In this document: in pieces, positions 1-10,924 of the stretch | Numbering within the stretch: position 1 is the first letter of the stretch | How the letters are laid out: each line of letters opens with the position of its first letter | Source of the DNA: Hyposmocoma kahamanoa | Lineage: Eukaryota; Arthropoda; Insecta; Lepidoptera; Cosmopterigidae | Reading direction: 5' to 3' | DNA: 64,000 nucleotides | Assembly (NCBI RefSeq): GCF_003589595.1 | Contig: NW_020654229.1 | Span: 7,712,210-7,776,209 of the forward strand | The notes under the pieces: model-generated | Told to the model about the DNA's origin: nothing | The model's input: the letters and a program-made list of their open reading frames with translations, nothing else | Database searches by the model: none | Position numbers and translations under genes: made by a program

Positions 1-1337
1 TAAAAAGATTGATAATTTTGTATTGTTCATCGGTCGGTTTAGAAAAATAGATTTTTGGTGAATATATAATACATACTGCGGCTTATCGATATTGTAAATT
101 CACTCCTGTGTGTGAAATACATAAGGTTATATTTCCATTGTATAATTCTAGAAACTTAGTACGTGTCGTAGAAATGCGATATTTATATATCATATGGCGA
201 TGGTTATCATGGATTTTTAGTTAAAGATAACAAACTCACTTTAAAAAGTTATGCTGCTATGTTTTTTGTTTGTAACTTCTCACTGAACAGAATTCGTTAA
301 TAAGAAACCTTAAACGTTTTACATAATCTTGTCTCAACATGTTTCTATCAATATCTCAATTCTTGATTGATTAATAATTGTTACCTTTTTTTATAAAAAC
401 AACCAACCTCAAAAATTCGTGGAATGACATATATCTGCATGTAATTTCACAAGTTTTATTGGAATCGGTAACCGGAAAGCGCGCGAAACCCGATTCATCC
501 CCTTGTCGCCACCCTTAGAGGTGCAATATTTTCTTAAAGTTTAAATGGGGCCAATACTGAGGTACCCTTTTCCCAATAAAAAAGAATCATCAAAATTGGT
601 TCACAAATGGAACTGGAGTTATCGCGTGACATACAATAAAAAAAATTGCTGTCGAATTGAGAACCTCTTCCTTTTTTTGAAGTCGGTTAAAAATATCGTT
701 TGCCTGACAACAAAATTTTAAAATATCGACTTTACTGAGTGAATCAATACAGTCGATATTTTAAAGACAACACTACTTTTATTTAATCAAGAAGTAGCAC
801 CTCACTAGACGTCAGTCTATTATCTTTAATTAAAAATCCGTATAGAATGATAAGTGTCAATTGTCTAACTGTCATTTATTTGTATTAAAATTATATTCAT
901 AATCCAATCGATCTATTATAATAATTTTTAACTAAAAAAACAGCAACAAATATATTCCCGAATATTAAAATTTCAAATTAATTTGAAAGAAAAAGAAAAT
1001 TATATTTCAATCAACCCCTTCAGTTTAAAACGTAGTTGAAAATGGATATGTCTTCGTCGTATGTGGGTGATAATGTAAGGCCAACACACACTTATGTAAA
1101 TGGCCGTGTTGCTGGTATTTACAAGTCAGCAAACATTGCATAAGGGTCGCTCCAAATTGCCACAACCAGGCGACATGATGCTGCGAAGAATAAAACTAGC
1201 AATGCAACATAAACTATTTTCTACTTGATAAGATTATTGTAATTCTTAAGAACAAAAAATGATAAAGATGAAGTAAGCAGCGCCCAGCTGCACAGCATAT
1301 ATTCTCATAGAACATTCTCTACTTATCATCGTAACCA
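1..1337. other. No gene seen; AT-rich intergenic DNA with one dispersed repeat
   Basis: I see no coding frame, RNA gene or splice-supported exon here. About 450-690 belongs to a dispersed repeat recognised by GTCGAATTGAGAACC followed by a T-run and GAAGTCGGTTAAAAA. Related pieces lie at about 40,290-40,350 (same strand) and 47,455-47,640 (opposite strand). The rest is unclassified AT-rich sequence. Confidence 0.5.
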
Positions 1338-1750
1338 TCAGCCGGAGGACGTCCACTGCTGAACGTAGGCCTTCCCCAAAGATTGCCAGACTAGCCGGTC
1401 GGGCGCCACGTGCATCCATCCGTTACCCGCCGCCCTTACCAGGTCATCCGTCCATCTAGTTAAGGGCCGTCCCATTGAACGCCTTCCGGTTCGTTGTCTC
1501 CATTCGAGAATCTTTCTGCCCCAACGGTCGTCGTTATACGAGCTATGTGCCCTGCCCAATGCCACTTCAACGTGTTCGAGCTTGTTGATGACTTTGTTCT
1601 TCTACGGATCTCCTCATTTCTGATTCTATCTGATTCTTTAAGCGTTTTTATGAGGCCCATAGTCGAGAAGACGTCCCGGAGCTTCCCGAAAGCTGCCCAA
1701 CCGAGTCGGAAGCTGGCTCTACCTAACATGACGGTTTGTTCATGGTAGAC
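1338..1750 (-). pseudogene. RTE-type LINE, C-terminal ORF remnant
   Basis: Two overlapping minus-strand frames read as the C-terminal tail of an RTE/BovB-like non-LTR retrotransposon protein. The distal frame has LKWHWAGHIAR and DRIRNEEIRRRTK. The proximal frame continues with DRWGRKILEWRQRTGRRS, GRPLTRWTDDLV and ends AYVQQWTSSG. The change of frame near 1,500-1,560 shows a frameshift, so the copy is dead. The 3' end, with CATCAGCCGGAGGACGTCC on the plus strand, is a tail familiar from moth and butterfly genomes. No endonuclease or RT palm is present, so the copy is heavily 5'-truncated. Clade assignment is from remembered protein resemblance. Confidence 0.8.
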
Positions 1751-1867
1751 ATACTCGTCAAGAACTTCTTCAATCCTTCTTATCCTTCTTCAAATTATCT
1801 ACTAAATAAAGTAATATTATGATTGTATGTAACTATTTTATATTACCATAAAAACAAGTAATATATA

Positions 1868-2150
1868 TTATTATTATTAATACAAAGATCGAACACTTAG
1901 ACAAAATTCGTTCCATCCGTCTGGGGTCGAACCAACATCTTCTAGTAAACCGTGCCAGATGTTATACCAACTAAGCCACGGAACGAGCCAGTGGACGTTA
2001 CGAATTTTTCTAGGTGCTTGTTGCAGATCTTTTTTTTTGTTTTTTATCGACCTTTTTGTCGTAACGTCATCTGTGAGAAATATATTTTTTCCACTCAGCT
2101 AGGTGCCTTTACAGCTACTAGCATCGGACTAGAGATGTCGTTTTAATAAT
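1868..2150 (-). repeat. SINE-like repeat family B, copy with tRNA-like block
   Basis: Minus-strand copy of a repeat recurring across the window (about 4,935; 38,640; 40,543; 47,668; 62,480). Its centre has a tRNA-like block with an A-box-like TGGCTTAGTTGG and B-box-like GGTTCGA. On one side is the tail TTCGATCTTTGTATTAATAA, on the other a roughly 190-bp module containing AGATTTCTCACAG and TAGCTGTAAAGG. Confidence 0.75.
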
Positions 2151-2679
2151 TGTAGCATTCAACATTACACAGATAAATTACTTATTTAAAAATGTACTAT
2201 AATATATAATTAATAAAGTAAAGATACTAAATTTCTTTGACGACAAGACGCAAATGAGAAAAACATTCTCGACGCCGCTTGCTGCAACTTCTTTTTCATA
2301 TATTCTTTAAAAAATGTAACCTTATCAAGTACAGGTTATGGTTTATGTTGCATTGTTCCTTTTATTGCGTCGTGAAGCCAGGCTGCGGCAATTTGAACCG
2401 ACCTTAAGGCGAAAGACAGCCCGGTGGTTTAGTGCTTAAATCAATGTCCTCACAGTGTCGCCATTTAACCCATTGTTAAATGTTTGGCAGATTAATAGAA
2501 ACAATTCTGTAGGTGAAAGGTAGAGAACCTTAAGTGCCAAATCGTAATTTTTACTACAGAGCGTTTTAAAGAGACTGAAGCTCATATTTAGGCTTTTAAA
2601 ATCAATCTTAACGTGAAATGAAACATGTTAAAAGTAGATATTCTGAGACATTCTAAAACAATTTTCCTAAATCAATAGA
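2151..2679. other. No gene seen
   Basis: Unclassified AT-rich intergenic sequence. I found no coding frame, hairpin or repeat shared with the rest of the window. Confidence 0.4.
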
Positions 2680-2917
2680 TCGACTCATCCGAAGAACAGA
2701 GTCCAATGATTACGTAGCTTAACGAGAATAATTTCATTATTCAAACTAAGGCTTATGTAAAGGTGTTTTGACAATTTATATATATTATTTCGTTTCGAAT
2801 ATATAAAATCGAACAACTGTCGATCTGGCATTCACAGCGAAGAAGATCGAACGAAATGTATTATGTCCTGAAAACAAGTAGTCTTGCATACAGATCTTTG
2901 TTCTACGGATGAGTCGA
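2680..2917 (+). mobile_element. Short TIR element (MITE), family E copy 1
   Basis: The ends are inverted repeats of about 22 bp: TCGACTCATCCGAAGAACAG on the left and the complement of TTCTACGGATGAGTCGA on the right. The interior is non-coding. A related copy in opposite orientation is at 34,023-34,279. No convincing target duplication is visible, so the superfamily is undetermined. Confidence 0.65.
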
Positions 2918-3752
2918 GATGGTTTACTATAGATAGTTCATTTCAAGTAGGTGCGATGATGTTTTTTTTTAATAGGATTTTTGGCTTGGATACAAGTCCT
3001 TTGAGCCACTTCTTCATTTAGTTTTCGGGATCTTCAATAAATGTTTTCTATTGTGTTTTTAATGTATGAACCTATTTGTAGAACGGCAAAAAGAACTTTG
3101 CGTTTTTTAAATAATCTCTTTTAGCGGCGGGAATCATTATTCAGGTTTTCACTTTCACTTTAAATCACTTAGTTCACTTGCTAATAAAAGACCTTGAATT
3201 TTGAACACGGCTTAGTAGGTATTTCTTCTTATATGCTTCCATACCATTTGCCTTTTATATCTTAATCCTTCTTCCAGAAACTTCTCCATAATGTTGTCAT
3301 AGTCTTAATTGAAACTTTTAATCTTCTAAACTTTCACTTCAAATTCCCGCCATTTTCCGGTGACGTTTGAGATTATAAGATTCTAAAGATGTAGTGATGT
3401 AAAATCGAATGAAACGAAGATAGAAAACAAAATAAAAATTCAATTATTGTTACTAAGTTACTAAAAAAAATTAAGAACAACCAAATAAAAAGTCAACAAG
3501 AGAGCATAGTATTAACAGCTACTTAACAATTAGGTAAGTACTTCAAGCTAAAAGCAAAACAATGTGTATGAACTTGTATTGACGCGAGATACATAATAAC
3601 CGATACGATTTATCGATTCTATGGTGTAAATCTCTATGGATAAATATTCCTATAATGTTATTCTATGGTAATTTCTTTTTCTCTTTATCATTTCATTTTG
3701 TATCTATTTTTATATAAATTACAACTGCAACGAATATTGTTTGTTTTTGGTA
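2918..3752. other. No gene seen
   Basis: AT-rich intergenic DNA between two MITEs. No supported feature. Confidence 0.4.
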
Positions 3753-4146
3753 CATTATAACTTAGAATAATAACGCATAGAAACCTAGTCCGCACACGCT
3801 AAGTGAGGCAAATTGAAGCGCGCCCAATGGGCCTACACGAGCGGGCGGGCCTTCAGTGCTCAAGGTCAACTTGCACCGCGAACAGATCAAGAATTTTAGC
3901 TAAAAATGACGAAATGTGCGGTAAATGAGTGTAAAAATACGTCAGACAAACATAAAATAGATACTAACATCACATTCCACAAGGAAGTAACGCGTTTCAA
4001 CTTGTATTTTTATATAAATATTCACTAAAACCGAAAATTAACCTACTACTAAAACTAGCCTACATGAATTTGATTTTTGCCTCACTTGTGACAGTTCGTT
4101 TGATATGAAACTATCATTCTATGCGTTATTATTCTAAGCATTATAA
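3753..4146 (+). mobile_element. P-element-like MITE with THAP-domain start, copy 1 (with TSDs)
   Basis: The element proper is 3,761-4,138 (378 bp). It has perfect 22-bp terminal inverted repeats beginning CTTAGAATAATAACGC and a perfect 8-bp target duplication CATTATAA at 3,753-3,760 and 4,139-4,146. Inside, an ATG at 3,906 opens a short frame whose first residues, MTKCAVNECKNTSDK followed by TFHKE, match the start of a THAP zinc finger (Cys-x4-Cys, then a Phe-His pair). THAP fingers are the N-terminal DNA-binding domain of P-element transposases, and 8-bp duplications are the P-superfamily hallmark. I infer an internally deleted derivative of a P-like transposon. It cannot encode a transposase itself. 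Confidence 0.85.
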
Positions 4147-4934
4147 CAAATTTACTATTCTTCTTGTAAAAATAGCATGAGCGCAATGGACAAATTGGAA
4201 TAGTCACAGGATTCGCCTGTAAAATACTATAGGTATATTCCAAAATACGTCATAAAACTATAGAATTTAAACGATAAGTGTGACCAAAGACAAAATATCA
4301 AATCCACCAGACTGTCTTTCATCTTTCATTTTTTTTAAATTAACTATATAACTCTGACTATTTGTACCGTTTAGCTTTAAGTTTAGTTCCAGTATTAAAA
4401 ATTAAGTAATAAAAATATAAAATATTTCACAAACACAGTTATTCACGCACAAAGTATATAATTTATTATATTCATCATAAAATTCCTTTATATTAAACAC
4501 CAAAATGTTCTAAAAAGATGTAATATTAATGTGTTTTGTTATCTACACTTAAAAAAATAAAGCTTAAAAAACTTCTTACCTTTTGTGTCGGCGGTTAAAA
4601 GAAAGAAATTATTTTATGTTTTTTTACCGCACTTGGGCGCGATGCAGCGTTCTCATCAAGTGTAAATTTTTCGGTCTTGTTTGTTTTTTATATTAAACTA
4701 TACGAGAAATAAAGTACATCTTTTTGGAATATAAATAACACTAATTATTAATATTTAACATTGTATTTAGAACTCATATAACTCATTATTTAGTTATTAA
4801 GTAAAAACAAAGTCATGGGTAGCGAAAGAAAAATAACTTTTTAACGAAATAAATTTGAAAAAACTTTTGTAATGCCTCTAGTCGATTATTGCAATGTAAA
4901 AAATTAAGATTCTTTTTAGTTTAATTAAACAAAT
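4147..4934. other. No gene seen
   Basis: AT-rich intergenic DNA. No repeat partner in the window and no supported coding frame. Confidence 0.4.
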
Positions 4935-5245
4935 AATATTATTATTAACACAAAGATTGAACACTTAGAAAAATTTTTTTGATCCGGCTGGATTCGACGT
5001 CTTCTAGCAAACCGTGGCAGACGCTATGCGAACTAAGCCACGGAACGAACTAGCGGACCCTGCGAATTTTTTCTATGTGCTTGTTGCATATCTTTGTTTG
5101 CTGCGTATCTTAATTTTTTGTTTTCAACGCCTTTTTTTCGTAGCACCATCTGCGAGAAATCTATTTCTTCACTCAGCTAGGTACCTTTACAGCTACCGGT
5201 AGCTGTAAACTATAGAACAGACTAGATATATCGTTTTAATAATTG
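4935..5245 (-). repeat. SINE-like repeat family B
   Basis: Minus-strand copy with the tail complement TTATTAACACAAAGATTGAAC, the tRNA-like block GGCTTAGTTCGCATAGCGTC, and the outer module with CACCATCTGCGAGAAAT and TACCTTTACAGCTACC. Near full length but diverged. Confidence 0.75.
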
Positions 5246-5691
5246 TGATTATTATATTATATTATTCCTACATTAATCAATTTTCTATTTTTCACTTAAT
5301 TTTATTATAATAATATTGTAACAAATTTTCAGAAACTTTCTGTTTCGGGTTTGAACACATTGACATTTAAAACAGCTTTTGCGGCTGTCACTGTGGTGTT
5401 TACATTACCTGTGTTTTTTGTTGCTAACCAGCAGTTAGCCACGAGAAGGTCAATATGTCAAAGTGTAATTTACTAATAAGTATCACCATTAATATGTTGT
5501 ATGTAACCAATTTAAAAAAAAATTACGTGGTTGCCCACTGGCATCTACTGAATGTATTTCTTTTGTAAAAATGTATTAAAATTGACTATTAGCCACGTTA
5601 GGAATGAGACATGTAAAAAAAAAAGTAAAAATAGAGTCAGCCAAAATGGCTACAATTGACAAGCACATTTGCGATTTCTTAAAAAGATAAA

Positions 5692-6170
5692 CTTGGCGGC
5701 GTCGAGTATATAACCAGAAATAGAGACGAAATGTCATTTAATTAGTTTGAAAACTATTCTGCCCAATCATTACGGTGACAACTGCGCTCCGATTGGCCAG
5801 CCCGAATTCGAAACAATTGACGAGTGTTAACAACCAGGTTAACATGAGCTTTGCTATAATGGACAAAAATTGAGAAATTACATATTTCATATTTAATTAC
5901 CGATGAAATGTGATTCCGTTTATTTTGTAATTAGATGTTTTGCTGTTTTTCCCACACCACCGAATAGAACAGCACGGCATTGTTAGACGTAGACGTGCAC
6001 ACAGGTCAGTTGTTGGCGCTGTACTGTTTCAGCTTTCTAATTTGTGATTTCAGTGCAAACGAGAGTTGATATTTAAAAGTGGTTTATGGCCCATTTGTCC
6101 ATGAGTTGCCAGGGATGGATGGCCCTTATTTCGTCGCCATTTCTGGTTATACACATTCAATGCTTGGCGG
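5692..6170 (+). mobile_element. hAT-like MITE, family H copy 1 (with TSDs)
   Basis: The element is 5,700-6,162 (463 bp). Its terminal inverted repeats share TATAACCAGAAAT and GACGAAAT. It is flanked by a perfect 8-bp duplication CTTGGCGG at 5,692-5,699 and 6,163-6,170. Copies lie at 28,478-28,874, 36,090-37,430 (interrupted) and 38,870-38,996 (right end only). The 8-bp duplication and CA-type ends in the other copies fit the hAT superfamily. No transposase fragment is visible. Short frames over the right TIR are chance readings of the inverted repeat. Confidence 0.8.
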
Positions 6171-6501
6171 TCACAAATCAACGATCAAAAAGAAAACTAC
6201 AAAAATCCATCTACAAAATGAAATGCTTAAGATTCTACGAACGAAATTTCATTCTAGTTCTAATTAGTCGATATCTTTTTTATGCTTGAATGATATAAAA
6301 TCAACTCAAAATTGGATGCTGATATGCAATAACTTCACACGTTATATTTTATTTCATATATTACATAATATTCAGTATCCATTTCATATACGAGAATATA
6401 TGTTTATTGGTTTCGTTGTGAACTTTTAAATCGTGTTTTTGTCAAATCCACAACTGGAAACTGGGATGCAGTAACTAAAAATTGTTTCGCTATTTCTGAT
6501 A

Positions 6502-6639
6502 GTTCTAAAATGTATGTAAAATGAAAACTTTGCTGTTGTCACCTCAGGAATGATGTATTGTTGTGATTTATTACTATAATTCCCCAATAACAACAAGTAT
6601 AACAGCAGAAGTTTTCATTTTATAAGTAAATTTTAGAAC
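6502..6639. mobile_element. Foldback MITE (138 bp)
   Basis: The inverted ends GTTCTAAAATGTATG and the complement of AAATTTTAGAAC continue inward through ATGAAAACTT and GCTGTTGT on both arms, so nearly the whole element folds on itself. The flanks share ATA, which would fit a TA-type duplication, but this is too short to be decisive. Confidence 0.6.
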
Positions 6640-6689
6640 ATACTATAAAAAAAAAGAAAAATTTTTAGGGCCATTTTATTTATTTATTT

Positions 6690-6800
6690 TGGCACGTCAA
6701 TAGGTAGTACATACATAAAGTTAATAAGAGGCACGGTAGTGGTAGTCGCCAAGTTCTTACTATGATTAGTTAACAAAGAAAACTTCCAATTTGCATGTTT
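6690..6800 (+). repeat. Dispersed repeat shared with about 12,450-12,515
   Basis: The stretch GGCACGGTAGTGG followed by CGCCAAGTTCTTACTATG and TTAGTTAACAAA occurs here and again near 12,453 with few differences. The TTTATTTATTTATTT just upstream resembles a LINE 3' tail on the minus strand. No protein homology is visible. Confidence 0.5.
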
Positions 6801-7437
6801 TCGGCAAATACATCGTATCGTATTGAATTTAACGTAATGTTTGTTAAAACATGTAAAGTTGATAAACAAAGGCAAGTTTAGTGTACTTCAAAATTCTTGC
6901 AACACTATTTATTCTTCCTAGAGTATTTGACTCAAAATAAAATTATCTTTTTACCCCGCATGAAACTAAATACTGTCCAAATCGAAAATTCTGGAATTGA
7001 GAAAGCACGATTTTGAAATAAAATAAATCACTGAGGTGACAACTGCAAAAGTTTTCTTTTACATAAAATTTAAAACAAAAAAACCTGAAGGTCGCGTGTT
7101 TAAACACGCTAAGAAATTCGATGTGTCTGCTACAGAAAATATGAGAATAGTCTTTCTTGTACAAGACAAGAACTTTGTCTACATCCGACAAAACAAGTCG
7201 TGTCTGTTGCAGACGAGAAAATTCTGAGTATGCACACGATACGAATGTTTTCGGAAAGACATGTGTGTAGGGTAAAATGTGTCAGTGTATTACGAGTTTT
7301 CCAGGTAGCTGTCGTCTCACTACCGACTATGGGATGAAATATGTTGTTGTATAATGTAGATTACTAAGCAACACCCGTCCACGGATATACATCCGCGTAT
7401 AAGTGTTTGTTTACTGACAATGCACCTCACCCCGCCC

Positions 7438-7444
7438 TATAAAA
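7438..7444 (+). promoter_or_regulatory. TATA-box-like site, weak promoter candidate
   Basis: TATAAAA sits in a locally GC-richer context (CACCCCGCCC just upstream). No initiator or coding exon could be tied to it, so this is only a candidate and may be chance. Confidence 0.15.
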
Positions 7445-7705
7445 TAGCGGCAGATCGCGTCGTGTCGAGCATAGACAAGCTTATCTTATCCGGCGCCGAG
7501 GCAGTACTCACAGCTCGTGTGTAGAAACGACACGAATTCTTGCATAGACCCGGAGACTTTTCTTAGCGTGGACACGCGCCCTTAAGTACTTGACACGTTG
7601 TTGCATATTAGCATCCAATTTTAAAATAATTTTATAGTATTCAAGCATAAAATTTTCTACGATATCTTATCGTAGAATCTTTAAGCATTTCTATTTTCAG
7701 ATGTG

Positions 7706-8759
7706 GCTTTATATACCAAGAATGCAATGTGTACTATTTGCAATTTGTTGTGTGTTTTGTAATTTTAAGGCATTGCATTGTCGTGCTTGTCGAGTGTAAT
7801 TCTCATTTTTGTATCTCTAAATTCTAGAAAGAACGTCTAGAGAATTCGTCTGGTAGTTCTATTCGAGACCAAAATTTGAAAAAACTTTTGTATATTTTTC
7901 TAGTGTTTAAAAACTTTACAATATTACAATTTAGAAAAATGTTTGTGCGAAAAAGTTCCGACCAGTAAATGTGTTAATAAATTAACAGAAATAGGTTGTG
8001 TGATTTTTGTTTTTTGGAATGTTTCGAATGTAAAATGAAATTCATTGATTAATTGAAATAATTAGATAATTCAGAGATATGGTATGATAAAAATATGTAA
8101 CGGGATACTTCGTAGAAGAAAGGGTGTAAGAGCCAATTTTAGTTTTGTGTTGATAGTGTCAATATCGGACTTTACACACACTTTACCGCGCGTGGTACGG
8201 CATTCGTGTGCGATTGAGCGTGTAAAGAAAGGAAAAGGGAAAGACCGCACGATTGCGCTGAACTACAATACGCGCCAGTTTCACGCGGTATATCCTGCGC
8301 TATTAGCCTTTACGTCGCGACCGCACTGCGACGCGATGGCGATTTCGTGAAAACAAACCATATACGTCTGTGGCCGCATTGCAGAAACGACAAGCGAAAT
8401 TTATTTGTTCATATCGTAAGGACATTTCAAATGTTCAAGTAATGAGGGTATCTGCATTAAGTAAAATTATTCAGCGACTCGCGACGACACTTGAATTTCG
8501 TACGACAAGCAGCAGTGCGACGGCAATTCGGTGATGTACCTACGTAGAGCGGCCGCACTGCCTCGCGGAGTTCGTGCGAATGAGCGCGAAGAGATGCGAT
8601 AAAGACACCGCACCACTTTCCACAACACAAACGTGTTACTCGTCGCGAGCGGCGTCATTACAGCCGCCACTGATCGCCTAACCATAACCTAACTTCTCGC
8701 TTTTGCAATGCGTCCACCTGTCGCCGTACCAGTGGTACCACCGGCCTTACACGGACGCG
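7706..8759. other. No gene seen; CpG-richer patch at 8,120-8,700
   Basis: The first part is AT-rich. From about 8,120 to 8,700 base composition shifts to CpG-richer sequence with many CGCG, CGACG and GCGAC words, in the style of the foldback DNA at 14.4-15.6 kb. Short frames here have no recognisable content. It may be a diverged foldback element. Confidence 0.35.
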
Positions 8760-9000
8760 CTTCCCGTTGTAACAAAAACAAACACGGGCAATCGCGCGCG
8801 AAAGAAAGTTAGCTTAAAAAATTTCAAACAGGTAATCGTGCACGATTGTGCGTGCAGGTTGTCCCGTGCTCAATCCTGTACACTCCTGGGGGCCTACTAC
8901 AACCTCTTAAAACAATATTACTTTAACCTTACATTGACTTTTCGTACCATAACGCGCTTAAAGTAAGCTTATTGTAATGTTAAAACTATGATGTTTTATT
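8760..9000 (+). repeat. Dispersed repeat G
   Basis: The first half (GTTGTAACAAAAACAAACAC, then GCAATCGCGCGCGAAAG) is similar to the complement of 14,450-14,540. The second half (ACCATAACGCGCTTAAAG) is similar to the complement of 10,600-10,690. These three places carry pieces of one unclassified family; the frame over 8,703-8,966 is part of it rather than a gene. Confidence 0.55.
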
Positions 9001-9660
9001 GGCAGCTTTGTGACTATTCATTCACTCAGTTCGCACTATGACGCAACTTTGACATTAAACGAATATTGTCTCTTATGTCAAATTTAGCAATCTTAAAATA
9101 GTTACACGGATGCAATGGAAACAATATTATTTTCAGTTTTATTGTCTTAATATTGATTTCTAACGATTAAAAGTTAAGCTGAACTTATTTATTTACATAT
9201 ATCTCTTCAATATTATATTTTTTTGTTTAATAGCACTTAGTAAATAATTTTTCGTTAAATAACAATACGCGATGTTTATTTCGCAAAACTATAACAGCGC
9301 CATCTATATGCTCTTTGGCAAAATTAACAGTTGACAATCGACTATAGTTCCGAAGTCACAACGGACTATCAAGACTCAGCTTGTTTTATTTATTTATCTT
9401 CATGAAAATGCGGAATAATTATTGAAAACAACGTAATTTTAATAAATTTTATTATTACATACTTTTCTTTTTTTAACAGTCAAAATTCTCTGAATGTAAA
9501 TAACATTAAGTACTTAAACATTATACTACGATAAGACGATTTGGAACATCAAAAAAGAAAGAGATGGCATTATATAGTTCACATAGCTTTATCTCTTTCC
9601 TATTTTTAGTAAGGAATAGACAATATTGAGAAATCATTCGTTCTTTCAATCACTTTAGCA
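9001..9660. other. No gene seen
   Basis: AT-rich intergenic DNA up to the left target duplication of the next element. Confidence 0.4.
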
Positions 9661-10217
9661 ATAATACACATGGAATTAATAAGTACTTCGTACAACTGGA
9701 AGGCTTACTGTGTATTGAAGCGTGCGCCGAGCGAGATGTCATAAATCTTGGTCCGTCTCTTTCTGACTAGTGGTAGACCTGTGGTAATAACAAACAGAGA
9801 TGACGCCATATTATTTTAGTGTTGCCTAATGTAAAACAAATAAAACTTTCCAATAATATTTAAATATCGTGAAATAATATAAAGACTTTGATTTATTTGC
9901 GACCTATTGCATTCATAGTTGGTATGGTATTATTTACAAACATCTTATAATATTCATGGACAAAATGACGTATTGTTTTTATGCCAATTTTTTTTTATAG
10001 TCAACTACCGTATTGTATCAAATATCTCACATGGCAATTGTGCGAAAGGGACACACCAAGAAAGAAGATGTCTCACTTGAGCTCAGATCTCTAAGGAGAT
10101 ATTGGTTATTTAAAAAGTATTTTATTGCTATTCATTTAACGTTCATTTTGATATGTCAAAATAATTGCAGTGAGCTTTCCAGTTGTACGAAGTACTTATT
10201 AATTCCATGATAATACA
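9661..10217. mobile_element. 541-bp TIR element with 8-bp target duplication
   Basis: The element is 9,669-10,209. It has inverted repeats of about 42 bp with two mismatches, beginning CATGGAATTAATAAGTACTT, and a perfect 8-bp duplication ATAATACA at 9,661-9,668 and 10,210-10,217. The CATG start and 8-bp duplication suggest a P-like or hAT-like origin. The interior shows no transposase fragment that I can recognise, so it is non-autonomous. Confidence 0.8.
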
Positions 10218-10599
10218 TTACTTGGTTGACAGGTTCGTCACGTTACGAATATGAGTATTATAAGTAGTAGTAATATTAGTAGTAGTAATATTACTTTCTC
10301 CAAAATTCCCCCGCCCCATTATCATAAACAACCTCTTAACTTTAGTGTTCTCCCCCCATATTGTTACTCTATGTAAATTTATCCACTTAAATAACATATA
10401 TTTATAAATATTGTTTTGCTGTTTTGTTTTACATTCTCAACTGAGTACTCCCGTAGTCCAACTTACCAACACCGGTTAATGTCCTATTAGAGCTTAGCGA
10501 AAATTTTTTTTTTGTTTCGTTTTTTTTCTTTCAACTGTGACATTGGCAAACTCATCAGTTCTCATATTGATGGAGCCATAAAAATAAAAAGTGAAGTGA

Positions 10600-10900
10600 A
10601 GTAATATTACAAAAAGCTTACTTTAAGCTTACATGGAAATAAGATTGTTTTTCAAAAGGTTATGGTAAGCTCCCTTTTTTTGTTCATCCGGGGGAATCAG
10701 CTTACAGATACCCCGGTTATGTGGGACTAGGCTGAACCCTGAAGGGGCGCAGCCCGACCGCACTAAACCCCCGGAGTGTTCCTCCTCTCCGCTGTAAGTG
10801 GTACGGGTACGCTGTTGCACTCGTCCGTGCCCCATGGTAAGCTCCCTGATCACGCGCAATAGAGTGACTGTGCAAAGGGGGTTAATATCAAGATTTTGTA
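10600..10900. repeat. Dispersed repeat G fragments plus unclassified GC-richer insert
   Basis: The edges match repeat G: 10,605-10,690 is related to the complement of 8,900-9,000, and 10,840-10,900 (GATCACGCGCAATAGAG) to the complement of 14,399-14,450. Between them is GC-richer DNA with ACCCCGGTTATGTGGGAC. The minus-strand 76-codon frame over it has no recognised domain. Confidence 0.45.
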
Positions 10901-10924
10901 CGTTTAGTATAAGAGTTGTCAGTG

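Larger units (their letters stand above)
6217..7705. mobile_element. Possible 1.5-kb element with degenerate long inverted ends
   Basis: The segment 6,217-6,345 (AAATGCTTAAGATTCTACG through GGATGCTGATATGCAATAAC) is similar to the complement of about 7,600-7,700, which contains CGTAGAATCTTTAAGCATTT. The two copies face each other as inverted repeats of about 120 bp around 1.2 kb of non-coding DNA. This could be a decayed TIR transposon or two unrelated insertions of one repeat. No coding frame supports a transposase. Confidence 0.4.

Noticed and set aside
7438..7560. A definite promoter and first exon
   Set aside because: Only a TATA-like word is visible; no initiator, donor site or downstream coding exon could be linked.
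8084..8966. Genes in the 88- and 87-codon plus-strand frames
   Set aside because: They lie in CpG-rich repeat-like DNA shared with 10.6 and 14.4 kb, with no domain or splice support.
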